DNA from: Myxococcus eversor
GTDB taxonomy: Bacteria > Myxococcota > Myxococcia > Myxococcales > Myxococcaceae
NCBI RefSeq assembly: GCF_010894455.1
Contig: NZ_JAAIXY010000004.1
Location: 248,001 to 312,000, forward strand
Length of the DNA stretch: 64,000 nucleotides
Reading direction: 5' to 3'
Both the position numbers and the translations under genes were made by a program. Each line of letters begins with the position of its first letter. Position 1 is the stretch's first letter. Positions 1 to 8,406 of this stretch are shown piece after piece. The notes beneath the pieces are model-generated. The model saw only the letters and a program-made list of their open reading frames with translations. It was not told the DNA's origin and made no database searches.

Positions 1-155
1 TAGTAGAGCACCGGCACCTTGCGCTCCCGCGCCTGCGGCGGAACGAAGACACCGAAGCGCATCTCACCCCCGCACGCCTCGGACCCGTGCTTGTAGAAGC
101 CGACGGTGCCGTCGAAGCAGCGGTGCTGGCTCAGCAGTGTGGGGGCCGCCGTCAT
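1..155 (-). CDS. frmB: S-formylglutathione hydrolase, N-terminal part (runs off the window)
   Basis: The 51 visible codons start at an ATG whose first bases overlap the TGA of the upstream dehydrogenase (ATGA overlap). The N-terminus contains a RCFDGTVGFYKHGSE-like stretch, then CGG-MRF and PVLYY. This is the characteristic opening of the esterase D / S-formylglutathione hydrolase family (seen in sequence; family from memory). The enzyme hydrolyses S-formylglutathione to formate and glutathione in the cytoplasm, the step after the FrmA reaction. The coupled overlap with frmA supports the call. The catalytic serine lies outside the window, so activity cannot be judged. Confidence 0.85.
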   Translation of the reverse strand, partial: MTAAPTLLSQHRCFDGTVGFYKHGSEACGGEMRFGVFVPPQARERKVPVLY

Positions 156-1264
156 GAGTACTTCACCACGCTGCGGATGGACTCGCCCCGGTGCATCAGG
201 TCGAAGCCCTGGTTGATGTCCTCCAGCTTCAGCGTGTGGGTGATGAGGTCGTCGACGTTGATCTTCCCGTTCATGTACCAGTCGACAATCTGGGGCACGT
301 CCGTCCGGCCGCGCGCGCCGCCGAACGCGCTGCCCTTCCACACGCGCCCCGTGACGAGCTGGAACGGACGCGTCTTGATCTCCTGCCCGGCTCCCGCCAC
401 GCCGATGACGATGCTCTCGCCCCAGCCCCGGTGGCAGCACTCGAGCGCCTGGCGCATCGTGTTCACGTTGCCGATGCACTCGAAGCTGTAGTCCGCGCCG
501 CCGTTCGTCAGGTTGACGAGGTAGGGCACCAGGTCCCCCTCGACTTCCTTCGGGTTGACGAAGTGGGTGAGGCCGAACTTCTCCGCCATCGCCTTGCGCG
601 CGGGGTTGATGTCCACGCCGACAATCTGGTCAGCGCCCACCATGCGCGCGGCCTGCACCACGTTGAGGCCGATTCCACCGAGCCCGAAGACGACGACGCG
701 CGCGCCCGCCTCCACCTTCGCCGTGTACACCACCGCGCCGATGCCCGTCGTCACGCCGCAGCCGATGTAGCAGACCTTGTCGAACGGGGCGTCCTCGCGA
801 ATCTTCGCGACCGCTATCTCCGGCAGCACCGTGAACTGCGCGAAGGTCGACGTGCCCATGTAGTGGTGCACGCTCTGCTTGCCCAGCCGGAAGCGACTGG
901 TGCCGTCCGGCATCAGCCCCTTGCCCTGCGTCGCGCGGATGGCCGTACACAGGTTCGTCTTGCGCGACAGGCACGACTTACACTGCCGACACTCCGGCGT
1001 GTACAGCGGGATGACGTGGTCGCCCTTGCGCAGCGTCGTCACGCCCGGCCCCACGTCCACCACCACGCCCGCGCCCTCGTGCCCGAGGATGGCGGGGAAC
1101 AAGCCCTCCGGGTCCTGCCCGGAGAGCGTGAACTCGTCCGTGTGGCAGATGCCGGTGGCCTTCAGCTCGATGAGCACCTCTCCCGCCTTGGGCCCCTCGA
1201 GGTGAACCGTCTCGATGCTCAACGGCTTTCCTGCCTCGAGCGCCACCGCCGCGCGCACGTCCAT
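152..1264 (-). CDS. frmA: S-(hydroxymethyl)glutathione dehydrogenase / class III alcohol dehydrogenase
   Basis: A 370-residue zinc-dependent medium-chain dehydrogenase that oxidises S-hydroxymethylglutathione to S-formylglutathione with NAD. The catalytic-zinc motif GICHTDEFTLSG lies near the N-terminus. The four structural-zinc cysteines are in CRQCKSCLSRKTNLC near residue 100. The NAD-binding GLGGIGLNVV follows at about residue 200. Length is normal for class III enzymes. I start at the ATG of MDVRAAVA. An in-frame start 24 codons upstream would add a low-complexity extension absent from this family. It overlaps frmB by 4 bp, so the two form a formaldehyde-detoxification operon. Confidence 0.95.
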   Translation of the reverse strand: MDVRAAVALEAGKPLSIETVHLEGPKAGEVLIELKATGICHTDEFTLSGQDPEGLFPAILGHEGAGVVVDVGPGVTTLRKGDHVIPLYTPECRQCKSCLSRKTNLCTAIRATQGKGLMPDGTSRFRLGKQSVHHYMGTSTFAQFTVLPEIAVAKIREDAPFDKVCYIGCGVTTGIGAVVYTAKVEAGARVVVFGLGGIGLNVVQAARMVGADQIVGVDINPARKAMAEKFGLTHFVNPKEVEGDLVPYLVNLTNGGADYSFECIGNVNTMRQALECCHRGWGESIVIGVAGAGQEIKTRPFQLVTGRVWKGSAFGGARGRTDVPQIVDWYMNGKINVDDLITHTLKLEDINQGFDLMHRGESIRSVVKYS

Positions 1265-1381
1265 ACACGAGCCTCCCTGTGAAGTTTGAGGCCCCAGCGT
1301 AATGCGCGCGGTGCCCCCGGGGCACGACGGAATCACCGCGTGACGCCCAGGAAACGCTTCTGCTGGCCGAGAAAAGAAGAA

Positions 1382-1412
1382 GGGCCTGGAACCGGTGCGC
1401 GGTTCCAGGCCC
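1382..1412 (-). terminator. Rho-independent terminator of the TPR lipoprotein gene
   Basis: A perfect 12-bp stem (GGGCCTGGAACC with GGTTCCAGGCCC) around a 7-nt loop. On the minus strand it is followed by a pyrimidine tract (TTCTTCTTTTC). It lies directly downstream of the stop of the minus-strand lipoprotein gene and upstream of frmA. Confidence 0.8.
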
Positions 1413-1436
1413 TGGAGCTTCAGGAAGGCGAGGGGA

Positions 1437-2225
1437 CTACGGCGTGCCCGCCGCGGCCTGGGCCTTGGTGGCCTTCTGCGCCTCGCTGAACTTCTTGGTC
1501 ATGTCCGCGAACTGGACCTGGAAGTCGTCCATGCGCTTCTGGTGCTCGGCGGCGCGGGCGTTCGCCTCGGCGACGACGGCCGGGTCCTTCGCGTTCTCGG
1601 CGGCCTCCGACAGCGCCATCTCCTTCTGCTGCCGCTCGTACTCCATGAGGCGGCCCATCACCACGCGCTTGTTGAGGTACGTGTTGGCGTGGTTGGGGTT
1701 GATGGCGATGACCTGGTCGTAATAGTTGAGCGACTTCTCCAGGTCGGCCTTGACGATGGGCGCCGCCATGGAGCGCGCGCCACCGCGCTGGGCGTAGATC
1801 TCCGCGATCCACCCGAGGGACGCATCGTCCTTCGGCTCCAGCTTCAGGGCCTCGTTGAAGTACTTCTCGGCCGATTCCGTGGCGCCGCCCTGCATGTTCA
1901 TGCTGGCGAGCGTCCGGTACGTCTCGGCCCTCTCCGCCGGCGTGGTCTTCATCTCGAGGATCTTCAGGACGGCCTCGCTGGCCTTGTCGGTCTCCCCGAG
2001 CTGGAGGTGGGCGAACGCCTTCTTCTCCCAGACCTTCTCCTGCTTGGGGTCCGCCTGGAGCGACAGCGCGTACGCCGCGGCGGCCTCCTTGTACTCCTTC
2101 TTGCTCAAGTGATTGCTGCCCTTGATGCGCTCCGCCTTGCCGACGTCCTCTTCGCCTTTACAGGCCACCGTGCCGCTCAGGGCGAGAACTCCGAACACCA
2201 GACCGACTCGTGCCAGTCGCTTCAT
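1437..2225 (-). CDS. TPR-repeat lipoprotein
   Basis: A 262-residue protein with a lysine/arginine n-region, a hydrophobic segment and a cysteine at residue 21 (GTVACKG). It is probably a lipoprotein, although the lipobox residue at -3 is Thr rather than the usual Leu. Residues 30-190 form several tetratricopeptide repeats (for example the KEYKEAAAAYALSLQADPK unit). A charged, Ala/Lys/Glu-rich, probably coiled-coil C-terminus follows. TPR proteins scaffold protein assemblies; no specific partner is evident. I start at MKRLARVG because it gives a proper signal peptide. The gene stands alone with its own terminator. Confidence 0.8.
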   Translation of the reverse strand: MKRLARVGLVFGVLALSGTVACKGEEDVGKAERIKGSNHLSKKEYKEAAAAYALSLQADPKQEKVWEKKAFAHLQLGETDKASEAVLKILEMKTTPAERAETYRTLASMNMQGGATESAEKYFNEALKLEPKDDASLGWIAEIYAQRGGARSMAAPIVKADLEKSLNYYDQVIAINPNHANTYLNKRVVMGRLMEYERQQKEMALSEAAENAKDPAVVAEANARAAEHQKRMDDFQVQFADMTKKFSEAQKATKAQAAAGTP

Positions 2226-2298
2226 GTGTATGAACCTTTCGAGCGGGCCTGGGGAGTCGACCCCGGCCCCATCCATCCTGCTGTCCGCTCATCGTGTG

Positions 2299-2318
2299 GG
2301 ACCCGGCCTCACGGGTCC
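2299..2318. repeat. Short hairpin in the gap upstream of the TPR lipoprotein
   Basis: Inverted repeat GGACCCG-N6-CGGGTCC in the 292-bp gap between the TPR lipoprotein and the frameshifted remnant. No T-tract follows on either strand. It may be a weak terminator for the remnant or a leader structure. Nothing else is recognisable in this gap. Confidence 0.35.
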
Positions 2319-2517
2319 GAAAGCCCGGCAAGCATACCCGAAGTCCCGCTCCCAGCACCCATGCCAGGCGAGCCTGCCCTCCAAGCATTCGGCCTCCCTC
2401 GGTCCCCCCCGAGTCTCGCCCCCCGTCCAGCCCTGGCGGTGACTCGGGGTACGGGTGGAGGAGGCGCGGCCCTGTCCCCCCGACCCGGACCTTGCCCGGC
2501 GTCGTGCCCGTGGACCG

Positions 2518-2912
2518 TTAGGGGCCCGTCGCGCGAATCGAGTCGATGTCGAACGCGATGCCCACGCCCGACACCGGGTCCAGGCGCAGGTCGGTGATGG
2601 TCCCGTTCCACCCCGCGACGCCCTGCATGTTGAACGTGAGCGACTGGTAGGTGCCGCCGCCGGGGTGGTTCACGGTCGCCAGATCCAAGAGCTGGCCGGC
2701 GTGCGGTTCCGCACGTCGTTGAGCTGATTGTCGGAGGGGGGGACCTCCTCGCCCGGCAGGGGACGTCGGGTGAGCAGCGCCACGTTGCGCTTGATGACGT
2801 TGAAGCGCTCGCTGCCGTCCTCCGGGAACACGCCGTGGCCGACGTGCTCGAAGAAGAACGCGTGACTTTCGGGTGGCGGCGGTGGTGCTGGATGCCTGGC
2901 GGGAGTGGCCAT
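2518..2912 (-). pseudogene. Frameshifted remnant of a secreted protein with a C-terminal beta-sandwich-like domain
   Basis: Two minus-strand reading frames make one apparent product. The frame starting at the ATG at 2912 (MATPARHP...) runs through FNVIKRNVALLTRRPLPGEE to NDVRN and then stops at 2670. The frame ending at 2518 continues in a different phase with LDLATVNHPGGGTYQSLTFN and ends in GIAFDIDSIRATGP. The W-N-G-T-I-T-x-L-R-L-D-P ending resembles C-terminal domains of extracellular carbohydrate-active proteins (from memory, unconfirmed). The switch lies near 2690-2720. The piece is short and has no signal peptide, so it is most likely a decayed gene. A sequencing error is an alternative. 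Confidence 0.5.
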
Positions 2913-2941
2913 AGTGTGAAGGCTGGTTCCTTCTTCGGAGC

Positions 2942-4498
2942 GTGCGCCCCTTGACTGTCCTCACTCGACGAACCGTGCTCCAGGGGCTCGCCGTCACCGC
3001 CGCGGGGTGTGCCTCGACGCGGCCGATTCGCGCGCCGCGTCCCGGGCCGTCGCTGCCACTGGGCGCGCAGCTGGGAGACGTGCGCACCGGCGCCGTCACC
3101 GTCTGGGGCAAGGCGGACCGGGCCTCGCGTCTCGTGGTGGAGTGGAGCGAGGACTCCCGGCTCGTGAAGGGCGTGCACCGCATTGAGGGCGCCGCGCTCA
3201 CCGAGGCCACGGACTACACCGGCGTGGTGGACCTCACCGGCCTGCCGGCGGGGCGCGAGGTCTTCGTGCGCGTGCTCGCGGAGGATGGCGGCGGGACTGG
3301 CGAGGAGTGGCGTGGGCGGTTCCTCACGTCACCGGACTCGGCCCGGGACGTGTGCTTCGCGTGGAGCGCGGACGTGTGCGGTCAGGGTTGGGGCATCAAC
3401 CCGGAGTGGGGCGGGTACCGGGGCTTCGCGGCGGTGCACGCCTTGCGTCCCGACTTCTTCCTTCACGTCGGCGATGTCATCTACGCGGACAACCCGCTGC
3501 TCCCAGAGGTCGTCCTCCCGGATGGGCGCGTATGGCGCAACCGCGTGACGCCCGCGAAGTCGAAGGTCGCCGAGACGCTGGAGGAGCTGCGCGGGAACTT
3601 CGCCTACAACTTCCTGGATGAGTCCCTGCGGGCCCTCGCGAAGGACGTGCCCATCGCGTACCAGTGGGATGACCACGAGGTGCGCAACAACTGGTATCCG
3701 GGGCGCAGCCTCGCAGGTGACGCCCGCTACACGCAGGTCGCGGACGAGGCGGTGCTCGGTGCTCGGGCGCGTCAGGCGTTCTTCGAGTACTCGCCCGTGG
3801 GCGGCGCCGCGCGAGCCGAGGGACGCATCCATCGCCAGCTCTCACAAGGCCCGATGCTGGACGTGTTCATCCCGGACGTGCGCGCCTTCCGCGCGCCGAA
3901 CTCCGTCAATCGCCAGGAGCAGCAGGGGCCGGAGACGGCGTTCCTCGGACGCGCGCAGCTCGATGGGCTCAAGCAGGCGCTGGCGGCGTCACGGGCGACG
4001 TGGAAGGTGATTGCCACGAGCATGCCGCTGGGGCTCATCGTCCCGGCGGAGAAGCTTCCGGACGGAGCTCACATCATGGAGGCGTGGGCCAACGGCCCGG
4101 GTTCGCCGCTGGGTCGCGAGCTGGAGCTGGCGGAGTTGCTGTCCTTCTTGAAGGAGCGGAAGGTGCGCAACGTGGTGTTCGTCACCGCGGACGTGCACTA
4201 CCCGGCCATGCATCACTTCCACCCGGACCGGGCGCGCTTCCGCGACTTCGACCCGTTCTGGGAGTTCGTCGCGGGGCCACTCAACGCGGGCACGTTCGGT
4301 CCGAGCGCGCTCGATGAGACCTTCGGTCCGGAGGTGAAGTGGCATCGGCCGGCGACAGTGATGAACGCGGCGCCGTGGGAAGGGCAGCAGTACTTCGGCA
4401 GCGTCCGCATCCAGGGGAATAGCGGCGTGATGACCGTCGCCATCCATGACCTGACGGGCAAGGCGCTGCACTCCGTGGAGCTGGAGCCGCACCGATGA
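2942..4498 (+). CDS. PhoD-like metallophosphatase, Tat-exported lipoprotein
   Basis: A 518-residue alkaline phosphatase D family protein (PhoD-like metallophosphatase, a phosphodiesterase/monoesterase). It starts at GTG. The N-terminus TRRTVLQGLAVTAAGC combines a twin-arginine signal (R9-R10) with a lipobox ending at C23, so export folded and metal-loaded by Tat is likely. A fibronectin-like N-terminal domain with GDVRTGAVTVWGKAD follows. The catalytic part carries FLHVGDVIYAD, QWDDHEVRNNW and FVTADVHY, the family's metal-binding motifs. The stop overlaps the next gene (ATGA), so the two are translationally coupled. The substrate is unknown; phosphate scavenging is the usual role. Confidence 0.9.
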   Translation: MRPLTVLTRRTVLQGLAVTAAGCASTRPIRAPRPGPSLPLGAQLGDVRTGAVTVWGKADRASRLVVEWSEDSRLVKGVHRIEGAALTEATDYTGVVDLTGLPAGREVFVRVLAEDGGGTGEEWRGRFLTSPDSARDVCFAWSADVCGQGWGINPEWGGYRGFAAVHALRPDFFLHVGDVIYADNPLLPEVVLPDGRVWRNRVTPAKSKVAETLEELRGNFAYNFLDESLRALAKDVPIAYQWDDHEVRNNWYPGRSLAGDARYTQVADEAVLGARARQAFFEYSPVGGAARAEGRIHRQLSQGPMLDVFIPDVRAFRAPNSVNRQEQQGPETAFLGRAQLDGLKQALAASRATWKVIATSMPLGLIVPAEKLPDGAHIMEAWANGPGSPLGRELELAELLSFLKERKVRNVVFVTADVHYPAMHHFHPDRARFRDFDPFWEFVAGPLNAGTFGPSALDETFGPEVKWHRPATVMNAAPWEGQQYFGSVRIQGNSGVMTVAIHDLTGKALHSVELEPHR

Positions 4499-4947
4499 CG
4501 CTCATGTTCGTCGTCCTGCTGGTGGGGCTGGGCGTGGCCGCGGCCCTCTTCTTCTCATCGAAGCGCCCGTTGGTGCTCCCGGTGCCGAAGCGCTCCGCGC
4601 TGGAGGTCTGCAATCACTGCGGCCAGGCGCGGACGCTGCTCGACGAAGAGCTGGACGACGTCCACTTGAACGATGAACAGCGCCGGCAGGAGCAGAGCGG
4701 CGCCGTCGACTATCACGTCTGGTGGTGTGGCTACTGCGAGGACGGCGTGGTGACGCGCAATGCGCAGTTCGTCCAGACGGTGGGCGTGTGCCGGGCATGC
4801 AGCGGTCGCGCGGAGCAGTCCATGAAGACCGTCGTTCCCGCCACGGCGACCCGTGGCGGAGAGCTCCAGGTGGAGCTGGCCTGCCAGGGTTGTGGCCATC
4901 TCCAACGCTTCTGGCGGTACACGCCCCGCGTCACGCTCGCGAAGTGA
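4495..4947 (+). CDS. Membrane-anchored zinc-ribbon protein of unknown function
   Basis: A 150-residue protein with an N-terminal membrane segment (residues 2-21) and three cysteine pairs. These are CNHCGQ (near 39), CGYC plus CRAC (near 78 and 101), and CQGCG (near 132), which look like two zinc ribbons. I do not recognise a named family. It overlaps the PhoD gene by 4 bp, so it is probably co-translated with it and may serve it, but that is inference from context only. Confidence 0.7.
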   Translation: MTLMFVVLLVGLGVAAALFFSSKRPLVLPVPKRSALEVCNHCGQARTLLDEELDDVHLNDEQRRQEQSGAVDYHVWWCGYCEDGVVTRNAQFVQTVGVCRACSGRAEQSMKTVVPATATRGGELQVELACQGCGHLQRFWRYTPRVTLAK

Positions 4948-4952
4948 GCCTG

Positions 4953-6182
4953 CTACGTCGTGAGCACCAGTTTGACGAGCTCCGGGGGACTGCCGACGCG
5001 CATGGGCGGCCCCCAGAAGCCGCAGCCCCGGCTCACGTAGATATGCGAGTCCTGGTGCTGGTAGAGCCCCGCCGCGTGCTCCCACGCGAAGCCGATGAAC
5101 AGCGTCATCGGGACGAGCTGTCCGCCGTGGGTGTGGCCTGAAATCTGGAGGTCCATCCCTCGCTCGGCGGCCACCTTGAAGTTCGCGGGCTGGTGCGCGA
5201 GCAACACGGCCGCCCGGTCCGGCTCTCGTCCCGCGAGCGCCAGGTCCAGGTCGTAGCCCTTCCGGTTGTTCCGTCTCCAGCCACTCCAGTCGTCAACACC
5301 GACCAGGTCCAGTGAGGCGCCCGCGTCGCCGACTCGCACATGGCGGTTGCGCAGCGTCTGGATGTCGAGCGACTGGAGGAACGCCGTCCACTCCTCGTCA
5401 CCGGAGTAGTAGTCGTGATTGCCGGTGACGAAGTAGCTGCCGTAACGAGAGCGCAGCCCTTGGAGCGCGGCCACTGCGCCGCCCAGCGTGGGCACGTCAC
5501 CGTCCACCAGGTCACCGGTGATGGCGACCAGGTCCGGCTTGAGGGCATTCGTCTGCCGCACCAGTTCGTCCATGTAGCGGCGCTCGATGAACGGACCCAC
5601 GTGGATGTCCGTGAGCTGGACGATGGAGAGCCCATCCAGCTCGCGTGGCAGCTTGGGAATCCGGATGGCCAGCTCCGTCACCAACGGCGGTGCGAACGCC
5701 CGCCAGTGGCCGTACGACGCCAGCCCTCCACCCGCGAGTGCCGCGCCTCCCGCGAGCGCGCGTCCGAGGAACTTCCTGCGCTCCTCGTCCACGGGTGGCT
5801 CGGTGGGTGATGGAGCCTCCTGAACGGAGGTCGAGAGCGCGGGTAGGGTGGCAGTGTCTCGCCGCCGTCGGACCCATCGTCCCAGACCGACCAGCGCCCG
5901 CAGCAGATCCATGGCCAGGAGCGCGAGCACCAGGCAGAGCGCCACGCCCATCCAGGTATACGTGGCCACCGTCACGGTGCGCTCCAGTCCCTCCGGGAGC
6001 GCATCCAGCAGCGTGCGCCGCATCCCCAGCAGCAGCGTCAGAAGCCCGAGCACGACGATGGCCACGAAGCGGGCCGCGCGACTCCGCACCAACTCCCGGA
6101 CCAGCCGTCGGTAGAGGTACAGGTGGCCCAGCACCGCGCCGAGTCCGATGAGCATCGAGAAGGAGAAGATTCGGAACGGCAT
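4953..6182 (-). CDS. Membrane metallophosphoesterase (YkuE/YaeI-like) with internal twin-arginine segment
   Basis: A 409-residue protein. Residues 7-95 form three predicted membrane helices. A proline-rich linker and a second hydrophobic segment preceded by ERRKFLGRALAGG (RR135-136) follow; this looks like an internal Tat-type signal. The C-terminal calcineurin-like phosphoesterase domain has QLTDIHVGP, AITGDLVDGD, VTGNHDYYSG and ISGHTHGGQ, a complete metal-binding set. Related proteins (YkuE, YaeI/LpxG group) act outside the cytoplasmic membrane on phospholipid-type substrates. I start at MPFRIFSF; longer starts add a non-membrane tail that overlaps the promoter region of the divergent SDR gene. 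Confidence 0.85.
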   Translation of the reverse strand: MPFRIFSFSMLIGLGAVLGHLYLYRRLVRELVRSRAARFVAIVVLGLLTLLLGMRRTLLDALPEGLERTVTVATYTWMGVALCLVLALLAMDLLRALVGLGRWVRRRRDTATLPALSTSVQEAPSPTEPPVDEERRKFLGRALAGGAALAGGGLASYGHWRAFAPPLVTELAIRIPKLPRELDGLSIVQLTDIHVGPFIERRYMDELVRQTNALKPDLVAITGDLVDGDVPTLGGAVAALQGLRSRYGSYFVTGNHDYYSGDEEWTAFLQSLDIQTLRNRHVRVGDAGASLDLVGVDDWSGWRRNNRKGYDLDLALAGREPDRAAVLLAHQPANFKVAAERGMDLQISGHTHGGQLVPMTLFIGFAWEHAAGLYQHQDSHIYVSRGCGFWGPPMRVGSPPELVKLVLTT

Positions 6183-6358
6183 GCGCGAGCGACCCGAGGC
6201 GAGAACGAAAGGGAAGGGTAACACGGTGCCCATGCCGGGGCCGCTCTGTCGACAGGATGGCGCCCGCGTCCTCGCGATTGAACAGAGTCCCTTCCAGGTC
6301 CGCTTCGGGCGGGTAGATTCCGCGGCGCGCGACAGGCGAGCGTCACGAGGGGACACGC

Positions 6359-7129
6359 ATGGACAAGGTCATCGTCATCACAGGGGCGAGTGGAGGCATT
6401 GGCGCGGGGCTGGCTCGCGTGGCGGGAGCGCGTGGGGCGAAGCTGGTGCTGGCCGCTCGCCGTCGGGCAGAGCTGGAGGTCGTCGCCAATCGTTCCGGTC
6501 GCGACTCGCTCGCCGTCGTCACCGACGTGACGTCGCGCGCGCAGGTGGAGCGGCTTCGCGACGCGGCGCTGGAGCGCTTCGGCCGCATCGACGTCTGGGT
6601 GAACAACGCCGGACGCGGCATCACCCGCTCCGTGGCCGAGCTCACCGACGAGGACCTGGAGTCGATGTGGCACGACAATGTCCACAGCGCGCTCTACGGG
6701 ATGCAGGCTGTCCTGCCGCACTTCCAGGCGCGCAACGCGGGACAGATTCTCAACATCTCCAGCACGCTGGGGCGCCTGCCCGTCGTGCCCCATCGTTCGG
6801 CGTACAGCGCGGCCAAGCACGCGTTGAACGCGCTGAGCGCCTGTCTCCGGCTGGAGCTGCGCCAGACGCACCCGGGAATCTCCGTCACGGTGGTGATGCC
6901 CGGCGTCGTGGCCACTGAGTTCGGTTCGAACGCGCTGGGCGGCGGGCTGGACTCACGCGCGCTTCCCGGAGCCCAACCCGTCGAGGAGGCCGTGGAGGTC
7001 ATCCTCGACGCCATCGCCCACCCACGTCCGGAGGTCTTCACGAAGGCGTCCACGCACGCCGAAGTGGAGCGCTACTACCACGACGTCGCCGCGTTCGAGG
7101 CGGACCCGGGCATGCGTCCCGGGCGCTGA
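6359..7129 (+). CDS. SDR-family NAD(P)-dependent oxidoreductase
   Basis: A 256-residue classical short-chain dehydrogenase/reductase. It has the TGASGGIG dinucleotide motif at residue 8, NNAGRG near 83, a serine in LNISST near 133 and the catalytic YSAAK near 150. The arginine after the second strand (LAARRRAE) suggests NADP preference. The substrate cannot be read from sequence. It stands alone, divergent from the phosphoesterase and convergent with the efflux permease. Confidence 0.9.
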   Translation: MDKVIVITGASGGIGAGLARVAGARGAKLVLAARRRAELEVVANRSGRDSLAVVTDVTSRAQVERLRDAALERFGRIDVWVNNAGRGITRSVAELTDEDLESMWHDNVHSALYGMQAVLPHFQARNAGQILNISSTLGRLPVVPHRSAYSAAKHALNALSACLRLELRQTHPGISVTVVMPGVVATEFGSNALGGGLDSRALPGAQPVEEAVEVILDAIAHPRPEVFTKASTHAEVERYYHDVAAFEADPGMRPGR

Positions 7130-7140
7130 GCGTGTCGTGA

Positions 7141-7168
7141 CGCCCGGGAGTCGCGGTGCTCCCGGGCG
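7141..7168. terminator. Bidirectional hairpin terminator between convergent genes
   Basis: A perfect 10-bp stem (CGCCCGGGAG with CTCCCGGGCG) and an 8-nt loop, in the 45-bp gap between the SDR gene (+) and the efflux permease (-). There is no T-tract, which is common for terminators in this high-G+C context. Confidence 0.6.
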
Positions 7169-7174
7169 CGTGCG

Positions 7175-8380
7175 TCACTCGTAGCGGAGCGACTCGATGG
7201 GGGCCAGGCTCGCGGCACGGCGCGCGGGCCAGATGCCGAAGAACACGCCCACGGAGGCGGAGAAGGCGATGGCCACCACGATGGCCTCGGGGGCCACCAC
7301 CATGGTCCACCCCATGAGCTTCTGGAGCACCGCCGCGCCACCCACGCCCAGCACCAGGCCGAGCGTGCCACCGGCCAGACACAGCACCAGGGACTCGACG
7401 AGGAACTGGAGCAGGATGTCCGTGCCCGTGGCTCCCAGCGCCTTGCGCAGACCAATCTCGCGCGTCCGCTCCGTCACGGAGACGAGCATGATGTTCATGA
7501 TGCCGATGCCTCCCACCAACAGGGAGATGGCGGCGATGCCGGCCAAGAGCAGCGAGAAGGTCTGCGTCGTCTCCTGCACCGTCGCGAGCAGCGAGGCCTG
7601 GTCCCGGATGTTGAAGTCGGCCTGCTCCTCCGGGCGGAGCCGGTGCTCCCGGCGCAGCTTGAGGTCGATCTCCGCCATCGCGTCATCCATGCCCTTGTCG
7701 GTGGCCGCCTGCACGGCGATGGAGCGGATGCGGTCGCTGCCCATCACCCGGAACTGCGCGGTGGACAGCGGGATGTAGAGGCTCTCGTCGGGGTTGGCGA
7801 AGCCCTGCGAGCCCTTCTCCGCGAGCACGCCGATGACCTCGAAGGGGATGCCTCGGATGCGTACCGTCTCGCCCACCAACGACGAGGAGTCCCGCAGGCC
7901 GAGCTGCGCTCCCGCCAGCGCTCCCAGCACCACCACGCGCCGGCGGCCCCGGTCCTCCGCGTCGGTGAACAGCCGGCCCGCCACGATGTTGGACTCGTTG
8001 ATGGTGAAGTAGGCTGGCCACGTGCCCACCACCGACAGGTTCGCGTTGCCCGCGCCGTACTCCACCTGGAAGCGCGACTCGATTTCCGGCGCCACGGCCT
8101 GGATGTGCTTCGCGTTGGTGCGCAGCGCCTCCGCGTCGTCGATGGTCATCGTCGCCTGGCCTCGGCCCAGTCCTCCCGAGAACGACTGTCCGGGGCGCAC
8201 CGTCAGGACGTTCGTCCCGAGCGTCTTCAGGCGCTGCTCCACCGAGCGCTGGGCCCCTTCGCCCAACGCCACCATGGTGATGACCGCGGCGATGCCGATG
8301 ACGATGCCCAGCATGGTCAACAGCGACCGCAGCTTGTTGGCGAGGACCGCGTCGAACGCGACCAAGATGATTTCACCCAT
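7175..8380 (-). CDS. MacB-like ABC transporter permease (efflux operon 1)
   Basis: A 401-residue permease with the MacB topology. An N-terminal helix (LTMLGIVIGIAAVITMVALGEG) is followed by a periplasmic core domain to about residue 250. Three C-terminal FtsX-type helices start with [20 protein letters not shown] and end at IGIWPARRAASLAPIESLRYE-like sequence. It is separate from its ATPase, unlike E. coli MacB. It is the last gene of a four-gene minus-strand operon after the adaptor (26-bp gap). The complex would carry substrates from inner membrane or periplasm to the TolC channel; the substrate is unknown. Confidence 0.9.
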   Translation of the reverse strand: MGEIILVAFDAVLANKLRSLLTMLGIVIGIAAVITMVALGEGAQRSVEQRLKTLGTNVLTVRPGQSFSGGLGRGQATMTIDDAEALRTNAKHIQAVAPEIESRFQVEYGAGNANLSVVGTWPAYFTINESNIVAGRLFTDAEDRGRRRVVVLGALAGAQLGLRDSSSLVGETVRIRGIPFEVIGVLAEKGSQGFANPDESLYIPLSTAQFRVMGSDRIRSIAVQAATDKGMDDAMAEIDLKLRREHRLRPEEQADFNIRDQASLLATVQETTQTFSLLLAGIAAISLLVGGIGIMNIMLVSVTERTREIGLRKALGATGTDILLQFLVESLVLCLAGGTLGLVLGVGGAAVLQKLMGWTMVVAPEAIVVAIAFSASVGVFFGIWPARRAASLAPIESLRYE

Positions 8381-8406
8381 GACCTGCCTCCTCCTCCGCT
8401 CGCCCG

